In this document: positions 33,924 to 42,284 of the stretch, piece after piece
How the letters are laid out: each line of letters opens with the position of its first letter
Position numbering within the stretch: the stretch's first letter is position 1
Assembly: GCF_016756395.1 (NCBI RefSeq)
Contig: NZ_AP018365.1
Coordinates: 3,261,001-3,325,000 of the forward strand
Direction: 5' to 3'
DNA length: 64,000 bases
From: Streptomyces sp. SN-593
GTDB taxonomy: Bacteria > Actinomycetota > Actinomycetes > Streptomycetales > Streptomycetaceae
The notes under the pieces: generated by a model
What the model was told of the DNA's origin: nothing
Database searches by the model: none
What the model saw: only the letters and a program-made list of their open reading frames with translations
Program-made: the position numbers and the translations under genes

Positions 33924-34441
33924 AGCCCACGGTCCCCTCGCCCGCCGCTTTACCTGCCACCGAGTCGTACGGCACTGCCCGCTCGGTGCGGCAGTGGGCG
34001 ATCACCACGACCACCGGAGAGCAGATCACCGGCTACCTGCCGCCCTGGGCCGCCGAGGACCCCAGCGAACAGGACGTACCGCCGCAGAAGTTGGCCGCGC
34101 GGCTTGCCGACGTCTGCCACTACAAGGAGTTCCCGGGGCAGGTCCTGCGCGCGTACTCGCCGGGCAACGTGACGGACGAGCCGGAGGAGTTGGAGGTCAT
34201 GTCCTCCAGCATCACCTGCACGCCCTACGCCCCGGCTCCCGAACTGGCCCTCCCGGTCGCCACGGTGCGGGTCGCCGGCGAGTACTGGATGACCGACCTC
34301 GACCCGACGGGAGTGGCGAACCTGGTCGCGGGCCTGCGCGCGGTGGCCGACCGCCTCGACCACGTCGTCATCCCCCAGCTCAACGACATCCGCGCCGACT
34401 GGACCACCCACCACACCTCCGGGGCGGGGGCCCGCCCGTGA
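33920..34441 (+). CDS. DUF6907-like hypothetical protein, copy 1
   Basis: 173-residue protein that I assign tentatively to the DUF6907 group seen in Streptomyces: WAITTTTGEQITGYLPPWAAEDPS near the start, SSSITCTPYAPAP in the middle, and a C-terminal helix LVAGLRAVADRLDHVVIPQL ending RADW. A clear paralogue lies at 35396-35923 (shared W-x-ITT-x-G, TG-x-x-P-x-W, C-x-PY-x-P, RADW/REDW ends). It overlaps the preceding and following genes by 4 bases each. Function unknown; position beside XRE regulators suggests a regulatory or cofactor role. Confidence 0.6.
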   Translation: MKPTVPSPAALPATESYGTARSVRQWAITTTTGEQITGYLPPWAAEDPSEQDVPPQKLAARLADVCHYKEFPGQVLRAYSPGNVTDEPEELEVMSSSITCTPYAPAPELALPVATVRVAGEYWMTDLDPTGVANLVAGLRAVADRLDHVVIPQLNDIRADWTTHHTSGAGARP

Positions 34442-35358
34442 GCACCGACACCACACCCGCCGACGCGGACCGCGAGAGCACCAGCACCAGCACCAGCACC
34501 AGCACCAGCACCAGCACCAGCACCAACCAACTCGCCCGCATCGCAGCGTCGTTCGCGGCCGGTCAGGTCAGCGCCCGCGCCCTGTACGCCCACCACCTCG
34601 CGTTCCTCCGCGAGAAAGCCGGCCTCTCCCTCCAGGGACTGGCCGACCAGTGCCACTACGAACAGTCCTACCTCCACCGCCTGGAAACCGGCGGCCGCCT
34701 CGGCACCCTCACCGTCGCCCAAGCCCTCGACCGCTACTACGGCACCGGCACCCTCCTCGCCGGACTGTGGCGCCTGGCCAAACGGGAAGCCAAACGCGCG
34801 GCCGGCGGACTCACCGCCCTGGAAGCCGCCGCGACCAGCATCCAGGAATACGCCCTCACCACCATCCCCGCCCTCCTTCAGACGCCCGCCTACGCCGAGG
34901 AGCAGTTCGTCACCACCAGCCCGCAGTCGCCGGAGGTCCTGGCTGCGCAGATCGACGCGCTCCGCGAACGGCACGACCGCCTCACCGAGAGCACACCTCA
35001 CCCGGTCCGCTACCGCGCCGTCCTTGACGAGTTGGTCCTCCACCGCGGCGCCCGCAGCCAGGCGACCTGGGACGGCCAACTCGACCACCTCATCGCCACA
35101 GCCCACGAGCCCGCAGTCACCCTTCAACTCCTCCCCCTGCACGCAGGCCCCCACGACCTACGCGGCCCCCTCCAACTGCTGTCCTTCCGCACCCGCAGCC
35201 CCCTCGCCTACGCACACGGCACCCTCACCGACCACCTCACCGACGACCCCGACGACGTCGAGGAACTCAGCCGCCAGTACGACCAACTGCGCGATGTCGC
35301 TCTCACCCCCGCGCAGACCATCGAACACCTCCACACCCTCCGCACCACCACCCGCTGA
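34438..35358 (+). CDS. XRE regulator with DUF5753-type C-terminal domain
   Basis: 306-residue helix-turn-helix protein typical of streptomycetes. After a Ser-Thr repeat (about residues 13-29) comes the HTH (LREKAGLSLQGLADQCHYEQ then YLHRLETGG) and a DUF5753 domain (EYALTTIPALLQTPAYAEEQF ... LHRGARSQATWDGQLDHL ... VTLQLLPLHAG). Such regulators are often paired with small DUF397-type proteins; here DUF6907-like genes flank it instead. The GTG start overlaps the preceding stop (GTGA). Confidence 0.78.
   Translation: MSTDTTPADADRESTSTSTSTSTSTSTSTNQLARIAASFAAGQVSARALYAHHLAFLREKAGLSLQGLADQCHYEQSYLHRLETGGRLGTLTVAQALDRYYGTGTLLAGLWRLAKREAKRAAGGLTALEAAATSIQEYALTTIPALLQTPAYAEEQFVTTSPQSPEVLAAQIDALRERHDRLTESTPHPVRYRAVLDELVLHRGARSQATWDGQLDHLIATAHEPAVTLQLLPLHAGPHDLRGPLQLLSFRTRSPLAYAHGTLTDHLTDDPDDVEELSRQYDQLRDVALTPAQTIEHLHTLRTTTR
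34477..34524 (+). repeat. (AGCACC)8 hexanucleotide repeat in the XRE gene
   Basis: Eight perfect copies of AGCACC, coding (Ser-Thr)8 in the N-terminal tail before the HTH. Copy-number change would keep frame but alter tail length. Confidence 0.9.
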
Positions 35359-35395
35359 CCCACCAACCCACACCACCACCCAGGAGCCACCCCAC

Positions 35396-35923
35396 ATGAG
35401 CCCCACCACCCTGCTCACCAAGCCCGACCCCACCACACGGCCACCGGAACCGACCCCGCCCTGCACCTGGACGATCACCACCGTCGAGGGAATCACCCTC
35501 ACCGGCCACCAGCCCGACTGGTCCATGGACGACCCCAGCCAGACCGGCATGACACTGGACCAGGCCGTGAATTACCTGCGCGAACACGCCCACTACACGA
35601 TGCTCCCCGTCGACCCCGTCCTCCCGCCCGCCACCCTCGACATCAACGGCACCCGCTACCGCGAGTCCACCAGCGCGATGTTCGCCGCCCAGATCGCCTG
35701 CCACCCCTACACCCCGCAGCAACACCAACGCACGCCCACCGCCAGCCTCACCATCGTCGAAGAGTGGGACTTCGAGAACCTCACCCCCACCGACCTCGCC
35801 CGCTTCGCCACCCAAATCCGCACCCAGGCCGACTACTTCGAGAACACCGTCCTCCCCGAACTGACCACCGCCCGCGAGGACTGGATCTTGTATACAGGGG
35901 GAGGGGCTGCCGGTGCGCCGTAA
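35396..35923 (+). CDS. DUF6907-like hypothetical protein, copy 2
   Basis: 175-residue paralogue of the 33920 gene: WTITTVEGITLTGHQPDW, DPSQTGMTLDQAVNYLREH, AAQIACHPYTPQQ, and the C-terminal LARFATQIRTQADYFENTVLPEL then REDW. It starts at ATG 35396 after AGGAG. It is the last gene of the element before attR, reading toward the right end. Function unknown. Confidence 0.6.
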   Translation: MSPTTLLTKPDPTTRPPEPTPPCTWTITTVEGITLTGHQPDWSMDDPSQTGMTLDQAVNYLREHAHYTMLPVDPVLPPATLDINGTRYRESTSAMFAAQIACHPYTPQQHQRTPTASLTIVEEWDFENLTPTDLARFATQIRTQADYFENTVLPELTTAREDWILYTGGGAAGAP

Positions 35924-36175
35924 CCCTCCACCTGCGCACTGGCGAACTCGATCCGCCGTCGACAGGTGAGGTCTTCTCCCGTCACTCATCCGGATAAGCA
36001 ACATGCCGGTGCCGATGGGGCCCGTGCCCAAGGGCATCAGGCCCAGATGCTCCAGACACTGGCCGCAGTTGAGAGCACCACACCCCCGACCGTAAGCGCC
36101 GCCGGCCAGCCCAAACCCGACACAGCCTGTTCGAGAGACCAAGAGTCCGAGCGCGACCGGAACGGACCCACCCGA

Positions 36176-36200
36176 GCGTGAGCATTGCGTGAGCGGACGG
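36176..36200 (+). repeat. Right arm-type integrase-binding repeats (proposed)
   Basis: GCGTGAGC at 36176 and GCGTGAGCGGACGG at 36187, same orientation and 11-base spacing as the left pair at 22391. About 110 bases before the core repeat. Confidence 0.55.
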
Positions 36201-36237
36201 TCCGGCAACGTCTGGTGGGGGCCGGACCCCGCGACCC

Positions 36238-36276
36238 GCTGGGTGGTGCTGGCCAGCAAGGCCAGCACCACCCAGC
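36238..36276. terminator. 17-bp perfect hairpin at the element's right end
   Basis: GCTGGGTGGTGCTGGCC / GGCCAGCACCACCCAGC around loop AGCAA. No T-tract. It may be a terminator insulating the element from the chromosome, or a structural element of attR. Confidence 0.6.
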
Positions 36277-36308
36277 ACGGTCAAACACCCGGGATCATGA
36301 ACCCCGTC

Positions 36309-36354
36309 GCTCTCCTAAAGCCGGTGTCGCAGGTTCGAATCCTGCCTGGGGCAC
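36309..36354 (+). repeat. attR core repeat (tRNA 3' fragment)
   Basis: 46-bp perfect copy of 22263-22308, the 3' part of the tRNA-Arg gene without its 5' half. Not a functional tRNA. Confidence 0.92.
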
Positions 36355-36431
36355 GTTTCGCGTCCGTGGCGGGTCCCTGTGACCGTGGTCTGGTCGCGGG
36401 GCCGCGTTCGGGGGGCGCGGGTACGGGGTGG

Positions 36432-39275
36432 TCAGTCGGGGGCCGGGGCGAGGCCGCGTCGCCGGAGCATCGGGAAGTACGACGTGCTCGGCGGGGGCTC
36501 CAGCCCGAGGGACGCCGCGAGCTTCTTCGCGCGGCCGCCGCCGAGCCGGACGGCGTAGCAGCGCAGCGCGTACGCGGCGTCGTCGGGGAAGCCCGCGGCG
36601 TGCAGGCCGGTGACCGTCTCGACCAGGTGCCCGATGTCGTCCCACCCGCCCCCCTTGATCACGGCGCGGGCGGCGCCGCCCAGGTCCCTCCGGCAGAGCG
36701 ACACCGTCAGTTCCAGCCGCTGCCCGCTGTTCAGCCACGACGCGGCCGCCCGTCGCGCCAGGTACGCGACCGCCTCGTCCTGGCCGAGGACCTGCAAGGC
36801 CGCGAGGGTGAGCGCCAGGCCGCTGGAGGACCGCACGCGGTCGGCCACCGCCCGCAGGTCGCCCTTGCCGAACGCGGGGACCCGCCCGCCGGCCGGAACA
36901 CCGCGGTCGCGCATGTAGGCGCGCAGCACGAGGGCCTCGGGGATCCTCGCCCGTTCCATCCGCGCGAGCCACGCGGTGAGGTGCCCCGCACCGACGCGGG
37001 CTCCGCAGGCGAACAGCGTGACGAGGTCCTGGGGACTTCCGTCGGCCCGCAGTTGCTCCAGCACCTCGGTGAAGGCCGGGTCGGAGAGGGTGCCGAGCGG
37101 CGTGAAGACCGCGTCGTGGCGGCCGTCGGCCAGGAACGGCTCCCTCAGCAGCGCGAGCCGCGCCGGCGCCGGCCGGCCGGCGATCACCGTGAGCAGCCGG
37201 TCGCGGTCGCGGGTGCTGCCGCCCGTCTCCAGCCGTTCCAGCAGTCGCGCGACCTCGGGCGCGGGCAACCGGCCGGCCTCGTCGAGCAGGGCGTTGGCGT
37301 CCATGGGCCGGCCCATCTCGCGCAGCCCCGCCATGAAGTCCACGACGGCCTCGGCCGGACCGGCCGCGGTCGCCGTCGACAGCAGCAGGACGGAGTCCTC
37401 GCCGTGGCCCTGGCGGTACAGCGCCTCGGCGAGCGCGAGCGTGTCCGCCGGCGGCAGCGTCGAGGCGGCGCGCCCCAGCACGGTGGAGGCGTACGGGCCG
37501 AGGCCCGACGAGCGCAGTTCCGCGCAGAGCCCGGTGACGGCCTGCCGGGCCGAGGGCGCGAGGGGCGCCGTCGGGGGAAGGGTGCCGGCGATCCACCGTT
37601 CGAGCACCGTGGTGGCGTCGTCGTCTCGTCCCGCGTCGTGCATCCCCTTCAGGAGCTGGACGAGGGCTGGCAGCGGACGGCGTACCACCGCCTCCTGGAA
37701 GCGGAGGTAGAGGGCGAAGGCCCGGTCCTGGCGGCCGATGGACAGGAGTGCGTCGGCCAGCCGCCCCGACTCCTCCGGGGAGTCCGCGACGGCTGCGGTG
37801 AGGACCCGGTCGGCCTCGGCCTCCAGGTCGGCGGACCACAGCGCGCCCGTCACCTCCAGGACGTCGTCGGTGCTCCGCAGCCGGTCGGTCCGGAGGGACA
37901 GCAGCCGGTCGGCCTCGGCGGTGCGTCCGGCCGAGCGCAGGGCCTTGTACGTGGCCGCGACGATGTCGACGGACTGGCCGGCGGCTTGGTGGAGGACGCG
38001 GTCGGCGGCGGCGGGCTCGTCGGCCAGGGCGTGCAGGGCGTCGAGGTAGCCGGCCACGGCCTGCGGGCCCCGGCCGGCCAGAGCCGCGTCCACCACGTCG
38101 GAGCCGCGGCGGTCCTGCTCCGCGTCGAGGAGCACCGCCAAGGTGGCCACTTCCTGGACCGGGCGGCGCGTCGCCCACTCCCGCAGCACCGCGTCGGCGG
38201 CGGCGTCGCCGACCACAGCCGCACCCGAACGCGACCCCGAACCCGCACCGCCGTTTCCGCCCGCACCTGCACCGCCGTCCCCACCCGCGCCCACATCGGT
38301 GGACCCACCCGCACCGGCGGACCCGCCCCCGCCCCCGCCCGCGGACACGGATGCGGACCTCAACCTGGCAGCCTCCCGGACGAGTTCGCGCGGTGTCCAC
38401 GCCGGCCCTGCCGGCCCCACCGGCCCCACCGACCCCGCCGGCGCGTCGGGGCGGGTGAACTGGTCCGCGGCCCTCCGGCCCCCGCCTCCGGGGGCGGGCG
38501 CCGTCCCGGCCAGATGCCGGTTCCTGGCGAAAACCAGGGCGCGGCCGGTGTTGCTGAGTCGCTGCTGCGGCAACGGCCGCCCCTTGGAGCGGAGTTCGCC
38601 GTACAGGTGCTCGTAGACGTGGGTGGCCTCGATCAGTTCCCCGGCGCCGGGCAGGCCGTTCTCCAACAGCCGGATCAGCTCTCCGGTGAAGGCCGTGTAG
38701 GTCTCGCCCGGAGGAGACTGCGCCTGCCGGGTCGCGGAACTCGCGGTGAGGAGGTACGAGCCCGCGATCCGCGTCTGCTCGGCCATCTGCACCGCGGTGC
38801 CGACTCCGCCCATGCCGCCCGCGAACGCCCGTCCGCCGTAGCAGCAGTCCAGGATGACGACACGGTTGACGTCGCGCCGGGTGCCGAGCACCTCGCCGCG
38901 TACGGCGTCGAAGTCCAGTGCGGTGTAGGTGCGTTCGGGGTCGGTGCCGGGGAGGGCGAGCAGGAGGCCGTTGACGTCCGGGTGAGCGAGGCCGTGCCCG
39001 GCGAAGTACACCATCAGCGTGTCGTCGGCCCGCCCCGCCGCGTCGTGGATGGCGTCGAGGACCTCCTCGCGCGACGCCGGCTCGGGAATCAGGACGCAAT
39101 GCCGCCTCGGCAGGCCCCAGATCGTGGTGTCGGCGAGCAACTCGGCGAGTCGTGCGAGGTTGTTGGCGACCGCGGGCAGGTCGTCGAGCGAGGCGTGGCC
39201 GTACCTGGCGGAGCCGATGAGGACCGCGTACGAGCGCTGCGGGTCGGCGAGTTCGGTGCCGGCGTGGGCTTCCAT
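36432..39275 (-). CDS. Caspase-like (peptidase C14) protein with alpha-solenoid tail
   Basis: 947-residue protein. Residues about 15-250 form a caspase/metacaspase domain: YAVLIGSARYGHASLDDLPA, catalytic His94 in MVYFAGHGLAHPD, and catalytic Cys145 in VVILDCCYGGRAFAG. A Pro/Gly/Thr-rich linker (about 255-355) leads to roughly 590 residues of tandem helical repeats of 30-35 residues, PPR/TPR-like (for example AVVDFMAGLREMGRPMDANA). No signal peptide. It is the second gene after an EACC1-like gene, five bases apart. In bacteria such caspases are effectors of conflict or programmed-death systems; the solenoid is a likely sensor or scaffold. The pair lies immediately next to the integration site but is chromosomal by the repeat boundaries. 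Confidence 0.82.
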   Translation of the reverse strand: MEAHAGTELADPQRSYAVLIGSARYGHASLDDLPAVANNLARLAELLADTTIWGLPRRHCVLIPEPASREEVLDAIHDAAGRADDTLMVYFAGHGLAHPDVNGLLLALPGTDPERTYTALDFDAVRGEVLGTRRDVNRVVILDCCYGGRAFAGGMGGVGTAVQMAEQTRIAGSYLLTASSATRQAQSPPGETYTAFTGELIRLLENGLPGAGELIEATHVYEHLYGELRSKGRPLPQQRLSNTGRALVFARNRHLAGTAPAPGGGGRRAADQFTRPDAPAGSVGPVGPAGPAWTPRELVREAARLRSASVSAGGGGGGSAGAGGSTDVGAGGDGGAGAGGNGGAGSGSRSGAAVVGDAAADAVLREWATRRPVQEVATLAVLLDAEQDRRGSDVVDAALAGRGPQAVAGYLDALHALADEPAAADRVLHQAAGQSVDIVAATYKALRSAGRTAEADRLLSLRTDRLRSTDDVLEVTGALWSADLEAEADRVLTAAVADSPEESGRLADALLSIGRQDRAFALYLRFQEAVVRRPLPALVQLLKGMHDAGRDDDATTVLERWIAGTLPPTAPLAPSARQAVTGLCAELRSSGLGPYASTVLGRAASTLPPADTLALAEALYRQGHGEDSVLLLSTATAAGPAEAVVDFMAGLREMGRPMDANALLDEAGRLPAPEVARLLERLETGGSTRDRDRLLTVIAGRPAPARLALLREPFLADGRHDAVFTPLGTLSDPAFTEVLEQLRADGSPQDLVTLFACGARVGAGHLTAWLARMERARIPEALVLRAYMRDRGVPAGGRVPAFGKGDLRAVADRVRSSSGLALTLAALQVLGQDEAVAYLARRAAASWLNSGQRLELTVSLCRRDLGGAARAVIKGGGWDDIGHLVETVTGLHAAGFPDDAAYALRCYAVRLGGGRAKKLAASLGLEPPPSTSYFPMLRRRGLAPAPD

Positions 39276-39280
39276 GCGCC

Positions 39281-39676
39281 CTACTCCGGTGTCCCGCCGG
39301 GAGGTTCGGAGGAGGGCGGCGGTTCCTGCGGAGCGACGAGTGCCGCCATGATGCGGCGCACCTCGTCGTCGGTGCCGTTGTCCACCGTGACGGACAGGCC
39401 GTCCGAGGGGCGCGAGAAGGTGAACGCCACGCCGCGCCGGCCGGCGGTCCGCGCCCGGCGCCAGGACCCGTACTGCGCCGCCAGGCTCGCCAGGGCCGTC
39501 GCGTCGGCGAGGACGACCTGGACGGCCTCCAGGGCTCCCATCGCGCCGGGGCGGCCGTCGGCGGCGTTCTCCAGGCGCACGACCTCGGGTCCGGCGTCGT
39601 CGTCCCTCAGCCAGCGGAAGAAGTCGAGTAACGCGGGGACACCGTCGTCGTCCGCCGCCCGGATCTCCACCTGCAT
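39281..39676 (-). CDS. EACC1-like effector-associated component
   Basis: 131-residue protein: a short ferredoxin-like N-terminal part (MQVEIRAADDDGVPALLDFF), the central EVVRLENAADGRPGAMGALEAVQVVLADATALASLAAQY region (seen in part) and the beta-strand pair RGVAFTFSRPSDGLSVTVDNG, ending in a Pro-rich tail. This layout matches the small EACC1 (effector-associated constant component) family found next to caspase, trypsin and other effectors in actinomycete conflict systems. ATG 39676 follows GGCGGAG. It is upstream of and nearly abuts the caspase gene, so they form an operon. Confidence 0.7.
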   Translation of the reverse strand: MQVEIRAADDDGVPALLDFFRWLRDDDAGPEVVRLENAADGRPGAMGALEAVQVVLADATALASLAAQYGSWRRARTAGRRGVAFTFSRPSDGLSVTVDNGTDDEVRRIMAALVAPQEPPPSSEPPGGTPE

Positions 39677-39808
39677 CTGAACTCTCCGCCTCCTGCGCAC
39701 CGCGGCTCCGGCTCGCCCGATGGTGCCACAGGCGCCCGGACGGCGCACCCGGTCCGACGGAGCCCCGTCACCCGGCGCCCCGGGGCGCACCCGGCCACCG
39801 GGCCCCGC

Positions 39809-40477
39809 TCACCCGGGCCGCCGGGCCATGACGACCAGTCCCGGGCCGACCTGTTCGTCCGCGGGAAGGCGGAGTTCGGCGACCGGGTGCAGCCCGGCCT
39901 GCTCGATCAGCCGCACATACGGTTCCGGCCGCCACTTGTGCGTCGTCCAGCGGACGGGGACGCCGCCGTACGCCTCGGTGCGCGGCGCGTCCTCGTCGCC
40001 GACGTGTGTCGCGGTGATGAGGTACCCGCCGGGCCTCAACGCGCGGGCGAAGTGGGCCAGGACCTGGGGAAGGACCTGCCGCGGCAGGTTGAACAGCGAC
40101 CACCACCCGAGCACCCCGCCCAACGACGCGTCCGCCAGGTCGAGTTCGGTGGCGGAGCAGACGTCGAAGCGGCACCGCGGGTGCAGGCGGCGGGCGTTCT
40201 CGATCATCCGGGGGGACAGGTCCACCCCGCGGACGTCGAGGCCGCGTTCGGCGAGGTAGCCGGTGACCGTGCCGGGCCCGCAGCCGACGTCCAGGACGGG
40301 GCCGAGTTCGCCCACGGAATCGGCGAAGGCGTCGATCGACGCCTTCAGCCACGGGTGGCGGCGGATGTCGCCGAGTCCCGTCGTGAGCACCATGTGGGCG
40401 TAGTTGTCCGCCACCCGGTCGTAGGACTCCCGCACCGTGTCGAGGTCGGCCGGGCGGTCGATGTGGTGTGCGCGCAT
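39809..40477 (-). CDS. Class I SAM-dependent methyltransferase
   Basis: 222-residue methyltransferase. Motif I is PVLDVGCGPGTVTGYLAERG (about residue 62), acidic loop GVDLSPRMIENARR, motif II-like GWWSLFNL, and motif III ALRPGGYLITATHV. The N-terminal TVRESYDRVADNYAHMV segment is typical of ubiE/tocopherol-type small-molecule methyltransferases in actinomycetes. ATG 40477 gives a natural start (MRAHHIDRPADL). Substrate unknown. Same direction as the caspase operon but 132 bases away; linkage in function is not evident. Confidence 0.82.
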   Translation of the reverse strand: MRAHHIDRPADLDTVRESYDRVADNYAHMVLTTGLGDIRRHPWLKASIDAFADSVGELGPVLDVGCGPGTVTGYLAERGLDVRGVDLSPRMIENARRLHPRCRFDVCSATELDLADASLGGVLGWWSLFNLPRQVLPQVLAHFARALRPGGYLITATHVGDEDAPRTEAYGGVPVRWTTHKWRPEPYVRLIEQAGLHPVAELRLPADEQVGPGLVVMARRPG

Positions 40478-40637
40478 CGGGCAACGATAGGGCGGTGCCG
40501 CGGCCCTGCCCCGGTCGCCCGCCGACTCCCCGACCCGGCGTCCGCCGACCCGCCGCCCCCGACCCGGCGCCCCCGCCCATGCCCGCAACTCGGCGCGCGG
40601 CACCGGGCACCCGCCGCCCGCCCGCCGCCCGGCGCGC

Positions 40638-40700
40638 GGCACCCGGCACCCGGCACCCGGCACCGGGCACCGGGCACCGGGCACCGGGCACCGGGCACCC
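40638..40700. repeat. Heptanucleotide tandem array
   Basis: Nine copies of GGCACC(C/G) in a row (63 bp): three with C, five with G, one with C. It lies between the divergent methyltransferase and amylase genes and continues a GC-rich low-complexity stretch from about 40500. Not a CRISPR (no spacers). Confidence 0.85.
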
Positions 40701-40710
40701 ACCGAACCCG

Positions 40711-40730
40711 CTGCAAGCCCTTTCGGCAAG
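40711..40730 (+). promoter_or_regulatory. Possible MalR-type operator before the amylase gene
   Basis: CTGCAAG at 40711 and CGGCAAG at 40724, direct repeats 13 bases apart (CTTGCAG/CTTGCCG on the other strand). Direct CTTGCAG repeats are known upstream of Streptomyces amylase and mal genes as targets of the LacI-type repressor MalR/Reg1. Confidence 0.5.
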
Positions 40731-40895
40731 CACCGGAAATCAGTTGTGTCATGGACATTGACGTGACTGGTGTGACAGCAGCAAGCTCCTGCGGGAGCCC
40801 GGCGGACCGGGCTCCCCTCTCGCCGGCGGCCTGGCGCGTGGCCGCCTTCACAGGGCACAGGGCACCCCTGTGCCCCTCGACTGAAGGAGCCGCCC

Positions 40896-42284
40896 ATGAG
40901 ATCCCGCATCCTCAACGGCGCCCTCGCCGCGGTGGTCGCCGCGGCGGGACTGCTGGCCGCCTCGCAGACGCCCGCGGGTGCGACCCCGCCGGGCACGAAG
41001 GACGTCACCGCGACCCTCTTCCAGTGGAACTACGGCAGCGTCGCCACCGCCTGCACCAACCAGCTCGGCCCGGCCGGGTACGGCTACGTCGAGGTCTCGC
41101 CGGCCACCGAGAACATCCAGGGCAGCCAGTGGTGGACCTCCTACCAGCCGGTCAGCTACACGTTGCAGAACCGCCTCGGCAACGAGTCGCAGTTCCGGTC
41201 CATGGTCAGCACCTGCCACGCGGCGGGCGTGAAGGTCGTCGCGGACGCCGTGATCAACCACATGTCCGCGGGGTCGGGCACGGGCACGGCCGGCACCGCG
41301 TACACCAAGTACAACTACCCCGGCACGTACGAGGACCAGGACTTCCACACCTGCCGGCAGGACATCAGCAACTACCAGGACCGCTCCAACGTCCAGACCT
41401 GCGAGCTGGTCGGACTGGCGGACCTCGACACCGGCAGCGACTACGTCCGCTCCACCATCGCCGGCTACCTCAACCACCTGCTGTCGCTGGGCGTCGACGG
41501 CTTCCGGATCGACGCCGCCAAGCACATCGCCGCGAGCGACCTGGCCGCGATCAAGGCCAAGCTCACCAATCCCAACGCCTACTGGGCGCAGGAGGTGATC
41601 TACGGCGCCGGCGAGGCCGTCCAGCCCACCGAGTACGAGGGCACCGGCGACGTGGACGAGTTCCAGGGCGCGTACGACCTGAAGCGGATCTTCACCTCCG
41701 AGAAGCTGGCGTACCTCAGCCAGTGGGGCGAGTCGTGGGGCGCCGGCTACCTGCCCGGCGCCAAGGCCCGTACGTTCGTGGACAACTGGGACACCGAGCG
41801 CAACGGCTCCACCCTCAGCTACAAGAACAACGCCACCTACACCCTGGCCAACGTCTTCCTGCTGGCGTGGCCGTACGGCTCGCCGAACGTCTACTCCGGC
41901 TACGAGTTCTCCGACACCGACGCCGGGCCGCCGAACAACGGCCAGGTCAACGCCTGTTACAGCGACGGCTGGAAGTGCCAGCATGCCTGGCCGCAGATCG
42001 CGAACATGGTCGGCTTCCACAACGCCGTGGCCGGCACGGCCGTCACCGACTGGTGGGACGACGGCGGCAACGCCATCGCGTTCGGCCGCGGCAGCAAGGG
42101 CTTCGTGGCGATCAACCACGAGAGCGGCTCGCTCACGTCGACGTTCACCACCCCGCTGCCCGCCGGCAGGTACTGCGACGTGCAGCACACCGGCACGTCC
42201 TACACCGTCGGCTCCGACGGGAGGTTCACCGCGACGATCGGCTCCGACGACGCGGTCGCGCTGTACGCGGGGAAGACCTGCTGA
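40896..42284 (+). CDS. Secreted alpha-amylase (GH13)
   Basis: 462-residue extracellular enzyme hydrolysing internal alpha-1,4 bonds of starch. A signal peptide ([28 protein letters not shown]) ends near residue 29. GH13 region II is [12 protein letters not shown] (nucleophile Asp), region [13 protein letters not shown] (Glu acid/base), region [13 protein letters not shown] (Asp), region [11 protein letters not shown]. The C-terminal about 80 residues form the beta-domain; no starch-binding CBM20 is present, unlike some Streptomyces amylases. GAAGGAG precedes the ATG. Upstream CTGCAAG-like repeats suggest MalR repression with maltose induction. Confidence 0.92.
   Translation: MRSRILNGALAAVVAAAGLLAASQTPAGATPPGTKDVTATLFQWNYGSVATACTNQLGPAGYGYVEVSPATENIQGSQWWTSYQPVSYTLQNRLGNESQFRSMVSTCHAAGVKVVADAVINHMSAGSGTGTAGTAYTKYNYPGTYEDQDFHTCRQDISNYQDRSNVQTCELVGLADLDTGSDYVRSTIAGYLNHLLSLGVDGFRIDAAKHIAASDLAAIKAKLTNPNAYWAQEVIYGAGEAVQPTEYEGTGDVDEFQGAYDLKRIFTSEKLAYLSQWGESWGAGYLPGAKARTFVDNWDTERNGSTLSYKNNATYTLANVFLLAWPYGSPNVYSGYEFSDTDAGPPNNGQVNACYSDGWKCQHAWPQIANMVGFHNAVAGTAVTDWWDDGGNAIAFGRGSKGFVAINHESGSLTSTFTTPLPAGRYCDVQHTGTSYTVGSDGRFTATIGSDDAVALYAGKTC

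Larger units (their letters stand above)
35924..36308. other. Right-end non-coding region of the element
   Basis: 385 bases without a gene. It holds the right arm-type repeats (36176-36200) and a perfect 17-bp hairpin (36238-36276) just before the attR core. It is presumably the attR/attP region where integrase, host factor and Xis bind. Confidence 0.6.
22263..36354. mobile_element. 14.1-kb tRNA-Arg-integrated mobilizable element
   Basis: Bounded by 46-bp perfect direct repeats (22263-22308 and 36309-36354). Gene order: integrase, HTH regulator, Xis-like protein, DUF3631 ATPase, MobC-like protein, relaxase, HAD genes, XRE regulators, ATPase and hypothetical cargo. The tRNA-site integrase next to the intact tRNA is the arrangement of actinomycete integrative elements (AICE, pSAM2 type), but I see neither an FtsK/TraB-like translocase nor a RepSA/RepAM initiator. 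With MobC and an HUH relaxase it is better called an integrative mobilizable element needing a helper. Similar arm-type repeats lie inside both ends. Confidence 0.85.

Noticed and set aside
36309..36354. Second tRNA-Arg
   Set aside because: Only the 3' part is present; it is the attR repeat, not a gene.
36189..39680. 1163-codon open frame on the plus strand
   Set aside because: Antisense to the caspase gene; low-complexity Arg/Gly/Pro translation and no start signal.
40638..40700. CRISPR array
   Set aside because: Repeats are contiguous 7-mers with no spacers, and no cas genes are in the window.
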